Shown here piece after piece: positions 63,532 to 64,000 of a stretch of 64,000 nucleotides of DNA. The translations under genes and the position numbers were made by a program. This DNA is from Paramecium sonneborni (Eukaryota; Ciliophora; Oligohymenophorea; Peniculida; Parameciidae). Positions within the stretch are counted from its first letter, which is position 1, and each line of letters begins with the position of its first letter. The notes below the pieces were generated by a model. It saw nothing but the letters and a program-made list of their open reading frames with translations. It made no database searches and was not told the DNA's origin. The stretch spans positions 153,205 to 217,204 of the forward strand of contig CAJJDN010000123.1 of NCBI GenBank assembly GCA_905182985.1, in the 5' to 3' direction.

Positions 63532-63532
63532 N
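63532..63532. other. Undetermined base / assembly join
   Basis: A single N in otherwise fully called sequence, placed exactly where the second copy of the repeat begins. It probably marks a contig or read join with an unresolved overlap. Confidence 0.85.
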
Positions 63533-64000
63533 AATCTAATAGAATTTGTATTAATTTTATACTTTTTTAATTCTTATATATTATATTACTAATATATTTT
63601 AATTTAAGATATTGTTTTCATCTCTTTTTCAATATCATACATCGGAATCAGTTCTGAAATATGAATTTTAGATTATTGATTATCACTCTAGCACAGTTAT
63701 AATTCAAATGGACTAATTATTAAATAAAATATATTTGTTACTTTACTGTTTCAACTATAATTTTATAAGGAACTCTTTTTGCAGTATTAAAACATGTAAA
63801 TTCGTCGACTAATAAATTCACTATTATATAGGAATCTTTATTTCCAAAATTAAATGGTATTGTCAAACCCCTTAATTCAGGTTAATTATAACTTTTTAGA
63901 TTATTTATTATTAGATTTATTTTTTATAAAAATTAGCTCATAGAAGCTTTTTACTTTTCTATTTCTATTTTTTTCAATCTTAAACTTTATGCTTTTCAAT
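63533..64000. repeat. Direct repeat copy 2, probably redundant contig end
   Basis: Exact copy of 62471-62938, in the same orientation, starting immediately after the N and running to the window edge (offset 1,062 bp). It contains an internal slice of the PI4K gene without its start or catalytic part. It should not be annotated as a separate gene without confirming the join. Confidence 0.88.

Overview
The window is macronuclear-type ciliate DNA, almost certainly Paramecium. Long reading frames appear only when TAA and TAG are read as glutamine and TGA is the sole stop. The DNA is very AT-rich, introns are tiny (about 22-34 nt, GTA...TAG), and neighbouring genes are often separated by only 7-70 bp. 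Family content agrees: a trichocyst matrix protein, a giant Paramecium-surface-antigen-type cysteine-rich protein and a P-type-ATPase/guanylyl-cyclase fusion.

Layout, left to right. 1-5530: the 3' part of a coiled-coil gene converges on a 1,383-residue CHAT-protease/NB-ARC/TPR protein. 5573-11228: an unrecognised conserved protein, a candidate KAR5/GEX1 nuclear-fusion protein, a C2H2 zinc-finger protein, a trichocyst matrix protein and a membrane-tethered dephospho-CoA kinase with a probable GC-AG intron. 11270-14357: a decayed K+-channel beta-subunit (aldo-keto reductase) pseudogene, a zeta-class glutathione transferase and an ATG1/ULK-like kinase. 15919-23397: a 2,492-residue cysteine-rich protein with a polytopic membrane tail. 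24132-32810: a 2,892-residue NACHT/pentapeptide/WD40 protein. 33406-41123 (all minus strand): UDP-glucose dehydrogenase, a Kelch protein, a two-TM protein and an importin-7/8-like karyopherin. 41250-45101: a degenerate and an intact acetyl-CoA transporter in tandem, then a PIG-S-like gene. 45109-46547: a small Frizzled-CRD-like secreted protein and a coiled-coil protein. 47326-47399: tRNA-Ile(UAU). 49428-56881: P-type ATPase/guanylyl cyclase fusion. 56900-58484: ABCC transporter pseudogene. 58583-63442: coiled-coil protein, alpha/beta hydrolase, PI4K-beta-type lipid kinase. A single N at 63532 is followed by an exact second copy of 62471-62938, which looks like a contig-join artefact.

The genes do not form one pathway. 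The most notable theme is two large STAND NTPases of NLR-like architecture (CHAT-NB-ARC and NACHT-WD40) about 19 kb apart. Three pseudogenes in different states of decay are also present, all on the minus strand. All gene models come from reading the sequence by eye. Where exon lengths sum to a multiple of three this is stated as a consistency check.
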